Below, piece by piece: positions 26,653-35,925 of a DNA stretch of 64,000 bases. Under the pieces are notes generated by a model. The model was not told the origin of the DNA, made no database searches, and saw only the letters and a list, made by a program, of their open reading frames with translations. Position numbers and translations under genes: made by a program. Position 1 is the first letter of the stretch, and every line of letters begins with the position of its first letter. Origin of the DNA: Echinicola shivajiensis (lineage in GTDB: Bacteria; Bacteroidota; Bacteroidia; Cytophagales; Cyclobacteriaceae); the NCBI RefSeq assembly GCF_018642165.1, contig NZ_JAHHZM010000004.1:186001-250000 (forward strand), given 5' to 3'.

Positions 26653-28497
26653 TCAAAACTGTTTCACTATTTCAATCCCAGTCTTTTTCATTAATTCACT
26701 GGCATTAAAATCTTTACAAATTCCTGATTCAATTTTATAGGAAAAAGTAAGCTTTTCATCTAACAAAGAGCTATTGAAACTATAGTTGCTTACCATTTCT
26801 TACGATGAAACCAATTGAGCTAATTCTAGATCATGGGTAGAAATCATTCCGGTTGCTCCAAGTTTTTTGAGCTGTTTAATCAATGAATAACCACCTATGT
26901 TTCTATCTTTGGAATTTGTGCCCTTAAATAATTCATCTAACAAGAAGAATACTGGCTCGTTGGATTTCAATTTATCCAGTAGGGCGGAAACTCTCTGCAA
27001 TTCTGCATAAAAAGAGGAAATTCCTTCTTCTAAATCATCTTTGATTCTCATGCTGGAGAACAGTCTAAATGGATAGATTTCAGCAGTTTTTGCGCAACAG
27101 GGAGCTCCCATTAGTCCTAATACTAAATTAGCGCCAACTGCACGAAGGAATGTGCTTTTTCCAGCCATATTAGAACCCGTTATCATAACAATTTTACCTT
27201 CTTCTAAACTAAAGTCATTATTAACTCTTTTATTCTCTTTGATCAAAGGGTGTCCAAGCTCCTTAAATTTTATAACGGGTAGATTTTCATTGATTTTAGG
27301 AAAGGCAAAAGCTGGATTAGCAAATGAAAATCCAGCCAAACTACTAATAGCCTCTACTTGAGCGATAGACTTTTCCCATTGTCTTATATAGTTTTTGTTT
27401 TTCTTCCTCCAAGCTTCTATTTGTAGTAAAAAATGAACATCCAAAAGGAAAATGTAATTGAATAAGATGTACATATAATTAGCTCCAATGGATTGGCCCT
27501 TCGCACCTCTCATTCTAAACTTCATTAATAAATTGGAGAGAATTTTTATTTCTTTCTTAGCATTGTAGTCTTTATCTTTCAAAGACATGGTATATTCTTG
27601 CATCAGAGGAGATGAAAAAGTTTTTTGATTAATGACTGAAATAAGCCTATGATAAGACTCTAACAAACTCACAATGCTAAAACTATGAAACGCATTTTTT
27701 TCAGCTACAGGCTTAAGCCTGTTGAGAAATAGAGTATTGATCAATAATATGGCTGAAGTCTGCCAAAGGCCTTTAATTTCTCCCAGAGATATGAGGTGAT
27801 AAAAGAAATATCCCAATGAAAAAACAGATATAACAGAAAGGATGAGTGAAAGACCAATAAGGACAGTTTTTTTTGAAAGCAGGCGATTGTCTATGTTTAT
27901 CCAATCAGCAAGGTATTTCTTTTCTGGAGTTTTATCTTTTGATTCAGCCCCTGCAGCTTGTAAAGATTGACGCCAGTCAATTTCAAACACCATTTCTTGA
28001 ATCAGTTTTTGCCTTTCTTGAATTTCATTGGGTAATGCGGGAGCCAGCATCCAATTACGAAGTATTTCATTCCCTCTTTCAGTCGTCGTCCGGTTCAATA
28101 ACTTAAATAAGGAATGTGGACCAAATAAATCCATGTCTTGGCAGTAATCATGCCTATCAGATACATCAATATTAGATGCCTTTATTTTGTTAAGTTTATT
28201 TTCGGATCTTAAAATTTCTTCCTCATTGATCTTGATAAGGTTAATTTTAAAAATGTAGATTTTCTCAAGGTTTTGATAGAGCTTTAAGGTAACAATATAG
28301 AGAACCGTAAATAATGGGATCACAATGACCAAGGGCAAAAGCATTCTTTCGTTGGCAATATACAGTGAAGAACTAAGTCCCAGTATGAACACAAATAACC
28401 GAATGAGACTTAGTTTTTTTAACTGGACTGCTGTTTTATTAGATTCTTGCCTATATATAGATAGTTTTCTTAGGAATTTATCTTTAGGGAATGTCAT
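26653..28497 (-). pseudogene. MutS-related ATPase with transmembrane N-terminus, interrupted by one in-frame stop
   Basis: The intact part (26800-28497, 565 residues) is a MutS-family ABC ATPase of the membrane-linked Bacteroidetes type. Hydrophobic segments lie near 28-75 and 215-265. A MutS core-like region includes GPHSLFKLLNRTTTERGNEIL. The ATPase has Walker A ITGSNMAGKSTFL (about 436-448) and Walker B FFLLDELFKGTN, and ends STHDLELAQLVSS. A TAA (26800-26802) then interrupts, but the same frame continues for 48 residues (EMVSNYSFNSSLLDEKL, YKIESGICKDFNASELMKK) to TGA at 26653, exactly the family's C-terminal segment. This is a recent nonsense mutation, a sequencing error or programmed readthrough. 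Without the tail the ATPase lacks part of its dimer interface. Function in the family is unclear. Confidence 0.8.
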
Positions 28498-28689
28498 AAA
28501 AAATGTCTGAAGAATTTGGTTTTAGCTTTTTGAAAGTTGAAACCAAAATACATTATTCGAGCGATTGGAAAAAATATTGATGCAAATCCCAACAAAAGGA
28601 AATTCTGAATCTCTTTGTTAGTGTTATCAAATTAAATTCTGTTGTGAAAATTTATCGTTGATAAGGGGAGGTTTAATGGTCCTTTAAAT

Positions 28690-28905
28690 TATTCGTTAGC
28701 CCAATCCTTGCTGGAAATGCAGTGAAAAGATTGTTTTGACCTGTGGTTTTGATTTGACCTCGATATTGCCATGGTGAAGCTTCATTATATGTCTGGATAG
28801 GCTCAAACCTATGCCTGATCCTTCTTCTTGGGTTGCGTAAAAAGGCACAAATATTTCTTGTAGGTCTTGGAGAGATTCCAGGGCCATTTCGCTGAACGAT
28901 AAAGA
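28690..28905 (-). pseudogene. Remnant of a sensor histidine kinase (C-terminal ATPase fragment)
   Basis: The minus strand encodes the end of a HATPase domain: EIFVPFYATQEEGSGIGLSL then SRHIMKLHHGNIEVKSKP, the F and G2 boxes, followed by a stop at 28696. The preceding G1 box, NGPGIS, is present but in a different frame (28874-28888), so at least one frameshift separates them. Dimerisation and sensor domains are absent. This is a truncated, frameshifted kinase tail with no partner regulator nearby. Confidence 0.7.
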
Positions 28906-28908
28906 AAA

Positions 28909-29229
28909 CTGCCCAAAGCTGTTCTTCTCTCCTATTCTTGAAGGAATGGCAGACTTTATTGCTGAATTAGTAACGGGAATTAAGGGGAATCAAGAAGCAA
29001 GCAAATACGGAAATGAACACAAATAGGAGTTGTGTAAAGAGTTTGTAGGACGAATGCATGGGAATGAAACGCAAGATTGGCTTTATGGAACTAGTGGAAA
29101 GGACAGTCGTCCAAATGATTTGGGTTATTGGATGGGCTATGAAATTGTAAAGGCCTCTTTTGAAAAAGCTGATAACCATATTTAAATATGGAAGATTACG
29201 ATAGGTTTTTAAAAGAAAGGGGATTTTAG
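28909..29229 (+). pseudogene. Remnant of a DUF2268-type putative peptidase (C-terminal part)
   Basis: The plus-strand frame reads SPILEGMADFIAELVTGIKG, the EGxADFIxEL signature of DUF2268/GldB-like putative zinc peptidases. It is stopped by TAG at 29024-29026, continues in frame through DWLYGTSGKDSRPNDLGYWM and GYEIVKASFEKA, stops at TAA 29183, and resumes in another frame as MEDYDRFLKERGF to TAG at 29227. So one nonsense codon and one frameshift are visible, and the N-terminal half is missing. The fragment abuts the kinase remnant end to end. Confidence 0.7.
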
Positions 29230-29733
29230 AAAAGAATATAAAATAGTATTAAGTAGCTAACAATGGCTTTTGTACTAAATGCATGATCGCAGAAAGACAT
29301 TGAACAAAACATCAACATAATTGGGAAAGCATTTGTATCAAATTTTCGAAAATTCTACTTTTGAAGGATAAATAATAAGTGTGAATCTCAGATGTAGCTT
29401 CGCCTTGGTTCTTAATACATACAATGTCAGTCCTTCTATTTTGTCCTTACACCTAAAATTGGTTTGGACCTGGTTCAAAAAGGAGATCATGACATTTATG
29501 AAACAGATCAGGGTAGAATCAATAACAAAGCGAAAAGATAGGATTATAAATGGTATGACTGAGATAAGTACAAAACCGGTTGTTCGCAGAAGAAGCAGAT
29601 TTGATCCTTGTGGTCGACATTTGTAAATGATTTAATGAAACGACAAACTGGTTTTTTTAATTTACAGGGGCTTGAAAAATATTGAATTAATATGACCATG
29701 CCCGATATAAGAGTTTGATTTATACTTAACCCG
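29230..29733. other. Non-coding or decayed DNA before the SARP-type regulator
   Basis: One plus-strand frame around 29465-29640 reads protein-like pieces (DLVQKGDHDIYETDQGRINN, LMKRQTGFFNLQGLEKY) separated by several stops, suggesting another relic. I cannot name a family. The end presumably contains the promoter of the gene at 29734. Confidence 0.4.
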
Positions 29734-32253
29734 ATGCTCCTATTTACCAAAATTCACTTATTAGTTTCATTGATTTTCGGCTTTTTAATGCCCCAGTCTT
29801 CCTTTACTGGAGGACTGAAATTCCATGGGAATGAAGAAGCGATAGATCAGCGCACCTCATACGATATTTTTGGAGAGCACGAGGTGGAATTTTCTGACCA
29901 TTTTGACATCAACTTTAGTTTGTCCTTGAGTCCAGTAGATGAAATAGGCTATATCCTTAGAATCAAGACAAAAGATAATAGTCGAATTTTCAATCTTTTC
30001 TATGACAACCAGGGGACAAAGGTAGTTTTCAAATTTAATGAGGAAGGAAAAAGTAACCTTATAGTCGCCAATATGGACAGAGACCGGTTGCTGAAAAGCC
30101 AATGGTTTGACATGAAAATCTCATTTGACCTGATCGGAGATTCCATTACCTTATCCATCGATAATGAAATATTTTCAACAAACAACCAGCAACTTGCAGA
30201 CACTTATCATCCTGTGATTCTTTTCGGGAAAAGTGATCACATTATAGATGTACCCTCTTTTGCCATTAAAAACTTATCCGTTGTTGGGGAAGAAACCTAT
30301 AGCTTTCCCTTATATGAAAATGAAGGAAATATTGTTCATGATATCAATGGCAATCCATTTGGAAAAGTGGTCAATCCAGACTGGTTGAAAAACTATGCCT
30401 ATTTCTGGAGGCATCAAGTTTCTTTTAGTTCAGCATCTATAGCCGGATCAAACTATAATCCCCAAAAGAAGGAGATATACTACTATAATCAAGATTCGGT
30501 TTGGAGATATAATGTCCAGACTCGAAGCACCCAAATTACGGCCTTCGAAAAGAAAAGCCCTGTAAAGCTTGTCTTGGGCACTAACTTCATAGATACGGTA
30601 GAAAATAGATTGTATACCTATGAAGTGTATTATGATAAACCCTACGATGGACCAACTGTCGCAAGCCTTGATCTTGAAAGCTATGAATGGACCGAAGAAA
30701 GCTATGAACAACTTCCGACCCAGCTCCATCACCATGGGTCTTATATAAACCATTCCAATTCTCAGTACAATATTTTCGGAGGTTTTGGGAACATGAAATA
30801 TAGTAAGAACTTCTTTTCCTTCGATTTGGAACAGAAAGAGTGGACGATGAAAGAGGGATTTACAGGTGATGTAATTACTCCACGCTACTTTTCCTCGGTT
30901 GGTTATCTGCCAGAAAACAACAGCGTATATGTTCTAGGTGGGATGGGGAATGAGTCTGGTGACCAGTCTGTTGGGAGGAAATATTATTATGACCTCTATC
31001 AGGTAGATCTGAACTCCAATGATGTCACTAAACTTTGGGAAATCCCTTGGGAAAATGACAATGTCGTTCCTGTAAGGGGGATGGTATTGTTGAACGATTC
31101 CACTTTGTATACACTTTGCTACCCTGAACATTTTTCTGAATCCTACCTTAGACTTTACAGATTCTCTTTGAAGGATGGCAGTTACAAAATATTAGGGGAT
31201 TCAATTCCGATCCGTTCGGACAAAATCACCACTAATGCCAACCTCTATTTTGACCAAGGACTCAATAACCTGTATGCTGTAGTGCAAGAATTTGAGGATG
31301 ACATTTCTTCAGATCTGAAAATCTATTCTCTGGCATTTCCAGCTATTACAAAGGAAGAATTGTCAGATTTTCCACAAAAGCAAAACAGCAAAATGCCATT
31401 ACTGGTGCTTCTTTTAGGTGCCGGGGTGATAGGCTTAGGCTTCTTTTTGTACAAGAAGTTAAAACCAAAAGTATCAGACACTGTAGAAAGTACGAAGAAA
31501 ACACAGGGACATGTCCAAGCACTAAAGACGGAACACACTGTTCTTCCCAACTCTATATACCTGTTCGGTAATTTTATGGTTCGGAACCCAAAAAACAAGG
31601 ATATCACCTATATGTTCAGTGCGCAGTTGAAGCAGGTTTTTTGCCTTATTCTCCATTATAGCATCTCGGAAGACGGCATTACCTCACAACACCTCAGCAA
31701 TTTACTTTGGCCGGACAAACCGGCCGACAAGGTCAAAAACTCACGAGGAGTCACGATCAATAATCTACGTAAAACTTTGAGTGAGCTGAATGGAATTGAA
31801 TTGGTTCACGAAAAAGGGCATTACAAAATCATCCTTCATGAAGAAGCCTATTGTGACTATATAAGGTGCTTGCAGATCATTGCTGCCCATGAAATGGATG
31901 TTTATAGGGATGAGTTTGCAGGAATTGTTGCGCGTGGAAAATTCTTGCATCTCTCGGATGATCCTTTATTTGACTCATTCAAGGAAGAAGCAGAAACCAA
32001 ACTTGAGCCAGTCTTGATATTGGAAGTGGAAAAAAGCTATGTCAGCGAATCTTATCCCACCACAATTTCACTGGCAGATGCCCTGTTCAGTATTGATCCT
32101 TTGAATGAAACAGCTTTGGTATATCAGATCAAAGCCATGCTGAAACTCAAAATGATAGAGGAGGCCAAAATCGCCTATAGCACTTTTGGGATCGAGTATA
32201 AAAGAGTTACTGGAAAGGATTTTCATCGCTCTTATTCAGACATCAGCTCCTAA
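29734..32253 (+). CDS. membrane-anchored SARP-type regulator with LamG-like and Kelch-repeat sensor
   Basis: This is a probable one-component transmembrane regulator of 839 residues. A signal-like N-terminus (LLVSLIFGFLMPQSS) leads into a LamG/concanavalin-like sandwich (about 35-190). A beta-propeller follows with Kelch-type blades such as YNIFGGFGNMKYSKNFFSFD and SVYVLGGMGN (about 225-545). A single transmembrane helix is PLLVLLLGAGVIGLGFFLY (about 553-573). The cytoplasmic part starts with an OmpR/SARP winged helix (about 608-705: SIYLFGNFMVRNP, SAQLKQVFCLILHY, LSNLLWPDKPADKVKNSRGV, GHYKIIL), then a helical BTAD-like region. It has no histidine kinase or receiver domain. It converges on a polysaccharide locus, and I infer that it senses glycan and activates that locus. 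Confidence 0.75.
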   Translation: MLLFTKIHLLVSLIFGFLMPQSSFTGGLKFHGNEEAIDQRTSYDIFGEHEVEFSDHFDINFSLSLSPVDEIGYILRIKTKDNSRIFNLFYDNQGTKVVFKFNEEGKSNLIVANMDRDRLLKSQWFDMKISFDLIGDSITLSIDNEIFSTNNQQLADTYHPVILFGKSDHIIDVPSFAIKNLSVVGEETYSFPLYENEGNIVHDINGNPFGKVVNPDWLKNYAYFWRHQVSFSSASIAGSNYNPQKKEIYYYNQDSVWRYNVQTRSTQITAFEKKSPVKLVLGTNFIDTVENRLYTYEVYYDKPYDGPTVASLDLESYEWTEESYEQLPTQLHHHGSYINHSNSQYNIFGGFGNMKYSKNFFSFDLEQKEWTMKEGFTGDVITPRYFSSVGYLPENNSVYVLGGMGNESGDQSVGRKYYYDLYQVDLNSNDVTKLWEIPWENDNVVPVRGMVLLNDSTLYTLCYPEHFSESYLRLYRFSLKDGSYKILGDSIPIRSDKITTNANLYFDQGLNNLYAVVQEFEDDISSDLKIYSLAFPAITKEELSDFPQKQNSKMPLLVLLLGAGVIGLGFFLYKKLKPKVSDTVESTKKTQGHVQALKTEHTVLPNSIYLFGNFMVRNPKNKDITYMFSAQLKQVFCLILHYSISEDGITSQHLSNLLWPDKPADKVKNSRGVTINNLRKTLSELNGIELVHEKGHYKIILHEEAYCDYIRCLQIIAAHEMDVYRDEFAGIVARGKFLHLSDDPLFDSFKEEAETKLEPVLILEVEKSYVSESYPTTISLADALFSIDPLNETALVYQIKAMLKLKMIEEAKIAYSTFGIEYKRVTGKDFHRSYSDISS

Positions 32254-32351
32254 AGATTTACTGAAGTTCTATTAAAGACATCGCTCTACTACGATAAGAA
32301 ACAAGCTTTATACTCTATTTATTGGCCTTTGAAAAGCAATGAGTAGAAAGA

Positions 32352-32384
32352 AATCACGGCAGGGCTTCAAGCCATGCCGTGATT
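32352..32384. terminator. Strong bidirectional hairpin between regulator and putative glycosidase
   Basis: AATCACGGCA pairs perfectly with TGCCGTGATT, with an inner GGC/GCC continuation and a 5-nt loop. On the minus strand it is followed by TTTCTTTC; on the plus strand by a T-rich stretch a few bases later. It separates two convergent genes. Confidence 0.8.
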
Positions 32385-32436
32385 GAGGTTAATCTTTTTG
32401 GAAGAAAGATTATTCACATGTTGATAGTAAATGAGC

Positions 32437-34641
32437 TTACCAGCTAAGTTTTATATGAACTCCTTCAGGCTTGTTTTCAAAACTCAAAAAACAGGTTTTA
32501 CTGGATTCATCCCATGAACTTTCTGCTTCCAAAGCCTTTCCTGTAGCATCTGTAATTGCTATGGTTTCTGCTTTTTCAGGTAGAAGAATCCTCATCACAT
32601 TGGTTGTGTTCAGTGGACTCTTCACGACCAAAGTATATCCTTTTTTATCCACTTTCTCATCGTAAACCCTAGCAGCTGTTGCCAAAACTTGTGGTGTATT
32701 CGATTCCTTTACGCTTTCGATATTGTATAAAAATGCTTGTTCGCCAGGTTGAACTTGCTTTTCATCCAAGACAGGAATCTCAGGATCAAACAAATCAATA
32801 AATTTCCCCTTGATCGTATAAGGTGATTGGTCTTCATTTTCATTGACAACAGAAATGATTTCATAAGGTCCTCTGGTCAAAGAGAAATGGTTTTTGAATT
32901 CAAGCTTTCCAGATTCGGTATCTTCATCATATAGCTTTTGGATGGTGCTCACAAACTCGGAGTCATTGTTTTCTTCCAAGACAAACTCCTTAGGGTCTTT
33001 GCGCATAATGATCACTTTTCCTTTGCCGTAGGTAAATTCACCTGCCTCAAAAGGAGCTTTTAGCCCCAATTTCTGAAATAGGTCTTCAGAAGGAGCATTG
33101 AAGTCGTTGCCATCTTTGTTCCACCAATCTTGAACGCTTTGAAACGCATCCTCATCCCTTCCGCAATAAACCAAAACCCCACCGTTTTTAACCCAATCAG
33201 CGATATGGTCATGCGCTTTTCGTTCCATTGGCTTCATATTGGAATAGGACATGATAAGGATATTCACATCCTCCCAAGTTTTGGGAAAGGATACATTTTC
33301 TATATGAACTGTTTTGACCGGCACACCACGCTTAAGTAGCGGTAAGGCCTGTCCGTAGAAATTGGATAACTGTGGGTCGTCATAGCCCAGATGGGTAGGG
33401 AAGCGCTGAAACATTAGGGAATTGGACATCAGAATCCCTATCCCTTGAGAACCACTCACTTTGTTGTCAGACAGGGGCATGTCATTCAGTGTGTTGACCA
33501 TCACTTGCATCTGTGTGGAATAGAAACGAGGAATTCTCTCTTTCTCATCGCTGTCTGCACTGGTCCTATAAAGTCCTTCATAAATCCGGTCAGGCCATGG
33601 CATCACCTCATAGTCTGCCACCATCGGGTAGAGCAGTTGTGCTGCAAAAGTGGCTTGGTAATTTTTCTTATAATCGGCCCAGTCTCTCGGCCAATCTTCG
33701 ATCGGATCGGTCAGGAAATACACTTTTCTTCCTGTGGGAGCGGTCATGGATTCCATTGAGCCATATTCCAAAAAGGCCGTTTCAAAAACCCTTTCCTTTG
33801 CCTGTCCATTGAAATAATTAGGTTCTCGCGAAGTGCCCGTCCATACCTGTGCGATGTAGCCGTCCACACTTGGTAGTGAGGCCAGACTTGCCTCAGGGCT
33901 GACGATCATCCACTGGGAATAATTCACTAGTGAATGGGTAGGTACATAGCAGCGGACTTCCATCCCTTTGGTTTTGCCGTATTCCTTTGCAAAGGAAAAA
34001 CATTCCTCTACCGCTCGATAATATAAGTGGTACTTCAGCTTATTGGACAGATAGGTGTTTTCAGCCGATTCATGTTGAGGTCTCCAGTCGAAGCCATAAT
34101 AGTCTTTCCATTCTCTTTTGAAGGCTTTACTGTATCCGGCCCTGGCCCAAAACTCTGGTTCTTCAAGGTATATAGCGTCTATGCCTGCATCAATCACCCT
34201 TTTGATCACCTTTTCTTTCATGTATTCGATGAAATTCATGGAAGGAACGATGTAGGGGACCATGCGCCCATGCCAAAGCGTATCACCTTTCTGGGTAACT
34301 TGTCCTTCATCCAGGTGCCATTCTCCATCCCATTCGCCAGTAAAATAATCTTGGTATTCACCCCAGGCGATTCCGGACATAAAATGAGTCGTATATCCCT
34401 TGTCACGCCAAGTTTGGACACGCTCTTCGAAGGTCATATTGGCCTTTCCGTGGTGGTCTTTCACACTATAAACAATGGCCACGTCTGCCCTGACATCTGT
34501 CACTGGCTTCCAGGGATTGGAAGTTTGGAAAGCAGTTTTTTCCGCTTGTTGACTTTCTGTGCTGTTTTGTTCTTGGGGAGGTTTGGCACAAGCCTGAAAT
34601 AAGAGAATGGCAATGAGAAATTGTAAAATAGTTTTTTGCAT
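32437..34641 (-). CDS. large putative glycoside hydrolase lipoprotein of the mannan locus
   Basis: I do not recognise the family with certainty. With ATG 34641 the protein has 734 residues and a lipoprotein signal (MQKTILQFLIAILLFQAC, C18). The first 380 residues look like a TIM barrel: DVAIVYSVKDHHGKA, GYTTHFMSGIAWGEYQ, DAGIDAIYLEEPEFWARAGY (acidic pair E160/E161 at a strand end, a candidate catalytic site), then GYIAQVWTG. Residues about 400-560 resemble a glutamine-amidotransferase/beta-galactosidase trimerisation-type fold (NILIMSYSNMKPM, GGVLVYCGRDEDAF), and a beta-rich C-terminus follows. The upstream TTG at 34650 is less likely. It follows the SusCD operon but behind a terminator and a REP-like palindrome, so it may have its own promoter. 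Confidence 0.6.
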   Translation of the reverse strand: MQKTILQFLIAILLFQACAKPPQEQNSTESQQAEKTAFQTSNPWKPVTDVRADVAIVYSVKDHHGKANMTFEERVQTWRDKGYTTHFMSGIAWGEYQDYFTGEWDGEWHLDEGQVTQKGDTLWHGRMVPYIVPSMNFIEYMKEKVIKRVIDAGIDAIYLEEPEFWARAGYSKAFKREWKDYYGFDWRPQHESAENTYLSNKLKYHLYYRAVEECFSFAKEYGKTKGMEVRCYVPTHSLVNYSQWMIVSPEASLASLPSVDGYIAQVWTGTSREPNYFNGQAKERVFETAFLEYGSMESMTAPTGRKVYFLTDPIEDWPRDWADYKKNYQATFAAQLLYPMVADYEVMPWPDRIYEGLYRTSADSDEKERIPRFYSTQMQVMVNTLNDMPLSDNKVSGSQGIGILMSNSLMFQRFPTHLGYDDPQLSNFYGQALPLLKRGVPVKTVHIENVSFPKTWEDVNILIMSYSNMKPMERKAHDHIADWVKNGGVLVYCGRDEDAFQSVQDWWNKDGNDFNAPSEDLFQKLGLKAPFEAGEFTYGKGKVIIMRKDPKEFVLEENNDSEFVSTIQKLYDEDTESGKLEFKNHFSLTRGPYEIISVVNENEDQSPYTIKGKFIDLFDPEIPVLDEKQVQPGEQAFLYNIESVKESNTPQVLATAARVYDEKVDKKGYTLVVKSPLNTTNVMRILLPEKAETIAITDATGKALEAESSWDESSKTCFLSFENKPEGVHIKLSW

Positions 34642-34726
34642 GAGTATCAAATATCTAATTATCCGTAATAATGCCAGATTGGTCTAAACCAAGTTATCAA
34701 TGCTGTTTAATTATCGAATTCATGGA

Positions 34727-34790
34727 AATGTCAGACCGAGCGGAGTTGAGGTCTTTTGTCTTATCCTTCGACTCCGCTCAGGGTGACATT
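34727..34790. repeat. REP-like imperfect palindrome
   Basis: The left arm at 34727-34751 (containing GAGCGGAGTTGAGG) and the right arm at 34765-34790 (containing CCTTCGACTCCGCTCAGG) are imperfect reverse complements around a short loop. The CTTCGACTCCGCTCAGGGTGAC type is familiar as a dispersed intergenic repeat in Bacteroidetes genomes (from memory). Only one copy is seen in this window. Confidence 0.6.
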
Positions 34791-35033
34791 GTCCCACGCT
34801 TCAATTAATAAAATGACATTGCCCTGATGATGAAATAGGATTCGTAATAATTTGTCCCGACGACTGTCAGGAAAGTCTGAAAGTGCAAGAAAATCAGTTT
34901 CAGTACGTATTAGATTTTCTATTGCGTATTTCAGGTTTAATTTAACGGTTTAGAAGTGTTTCTAACAAAATAGCAGATTTAAATAGGAGTTCTTTTGAAA
35001 TGGTATTTTGCTTTGGTTCTCTTTCTAAAATAC

Positions 35034-35073
35034 AATTGAAAAGCCATCCGCTTAGGCGGATGGCTTTTCAATT
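35034..35073 (-). terminator. Terminator of the SusC-SusD-DUF3823 operon
   Basis: A perfect 18-bp inverted repeat (AATTGAAAAGCCATCCGC with its complement) encloses a 4-nt loop TTAG, 10 bp after the DUF3823 stop codon on the minus strand. The built-in TTTTC and following TTGTA give the U-rich side. Confidence 0.88.
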
Positions 35074-35082
35074 AATTACAAA

Positions 35083-35895
35083 TTAGTAAACCAATACTTG
35101 ACGTGCATCATTGTAGTTCCAGCGTCTGGTACCGCTTCCTCTCGGGGTGTCGAAGTTTATCCTTGCAGCTGCCCGCACAAAGACCATTCGTCCTTCAGGG
35201 ATCGTTCCATTGGATTCAATGGTGATGGTTTCACCCAGCATCGAGTTGAACGATGAACCGGAGAACTCCAATTGGCTTGACCAACGCTCATCTCGGGCGC
35301 GGTAGCCTACAGTGGATGAATAACTAACAAACAGCTGGATGTCCGTCACATTCTGAAAACTGTCGCTGTAGCCTCCCATAGGTTCAATTTTAGAACGAAA
35401 ATCTTCTTCAGATACGCCACGGGTTACACGGATTTGAGCCCTTACCTTTCCATTGATTACTTCAGGGTCTTTTACCCATTCTACTTTCAGAAAAGGCTGT
35501 ACTTCAAAGGTGATGTCGGAAACGCCCTTGATGTCCAAAGTTTGTGTTTCATCGGCAAGAGGAACTCCTCGGTCATCCTCACGGATAAGAGGGATGAAAG
35601 GCCCATCTATTCTAACATTATAAGTTCCTGAAAACAGTTTGGTGTTTTGAAATGTACCATCAGGCATGCAAAAGAAATCAGGGTTTGGGGAAACGTTGTC
35701 CCCCCAACTTAACTCGGTTAACCTGACACGAATACCTTCACTTCCTTGGTCAGTAAGCACAGGTTCACCTGTCTCCATATCCACTACTTTTCCCTTAAGG
35801 GTTTCCGCAGGTAGATCGTAGTTATCCAGCTCAAACATGCTGCATGAACTTAGGGAAAACAGCGTCGCTAATATGAGATATGCTATATTTTTCAT
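35083..35895 (-). CDS. DUF3823 domain lipoprotein of the SusCD locus
   Basis: This 270-residue surface or periplasmic lipoprotein has the signal MKNIAYLILATLFSLSSC. It shows the typical DUF3823 opening NYDLPAETLKGKVVDMETGE followed by immunoglobulin-like strands (IRVRLTELSWGDNVS, GTYNVRIDGPFIPLI) and a second sandwich with FVRAAARINFDTPRGSGT. DUF3823 proteins are found next to SusC/SusD pairs and are presumed to help glycan capture, like SusE/F. The gene is 30 bp after susD and is the last of the operon before an 18-bp-stem terminator. Confidence 0.88.
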   Translation of the reverse strand: MKNIAYLILATLFSLSSCSMFELDNYDLPAETLKGKVVDMETGEPVLTDQGSEGIRVRLTELSWGDNVSPNPDFFCMPDGTFQNTKLFSGTYNVRIDGPFIPLIREDDRGVPLADETQTLDIKGVSDITFEVQPFLKVEWVKDPEVINGKVRAQIRVTRGVSEEDFRSKIEPMGGYSDSFQNVTDIQLFVSYSSTVGYRARDERWSSQLEFSGSSFNSMLGETITIESNGTIPEGRMVFVRAAARINFDTPRGSGTRRWNYNDARQVLVY

Positions 35896-35925
35896 CTTCT
35901 AAAATTCTAGGTTATTGATAATTCC

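Larger units (their letters stand above)
34642..35082. other. Intergenic region with REP-like palindrome and terminator
   Basis: It contains the palindromic repeat at 34727-34790 and the DUF3823 operon terminator at 35034-35073. The remainder is AT-rich without coding signal, and a promoter for the downstream putative glycosidase is likely here. Confidence 0.5.

Noticed and set aside
29381-29626. 81-codon plus-strand frame as an intact gene
   Set aside because: No signal, domain or homology by eye. A neighbouring frame contains more protein-like text with stops, so the region is better seen as decayed DNA.
34027-34602. Plus-strand 191-codon frame opposite the putative glycosidase
   Set aside because: Long but antisense to a lipoprotein gene with a clear signal and conserved-looking domains. 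Its composition is that of a mirrored frame, with no recognisable motif.
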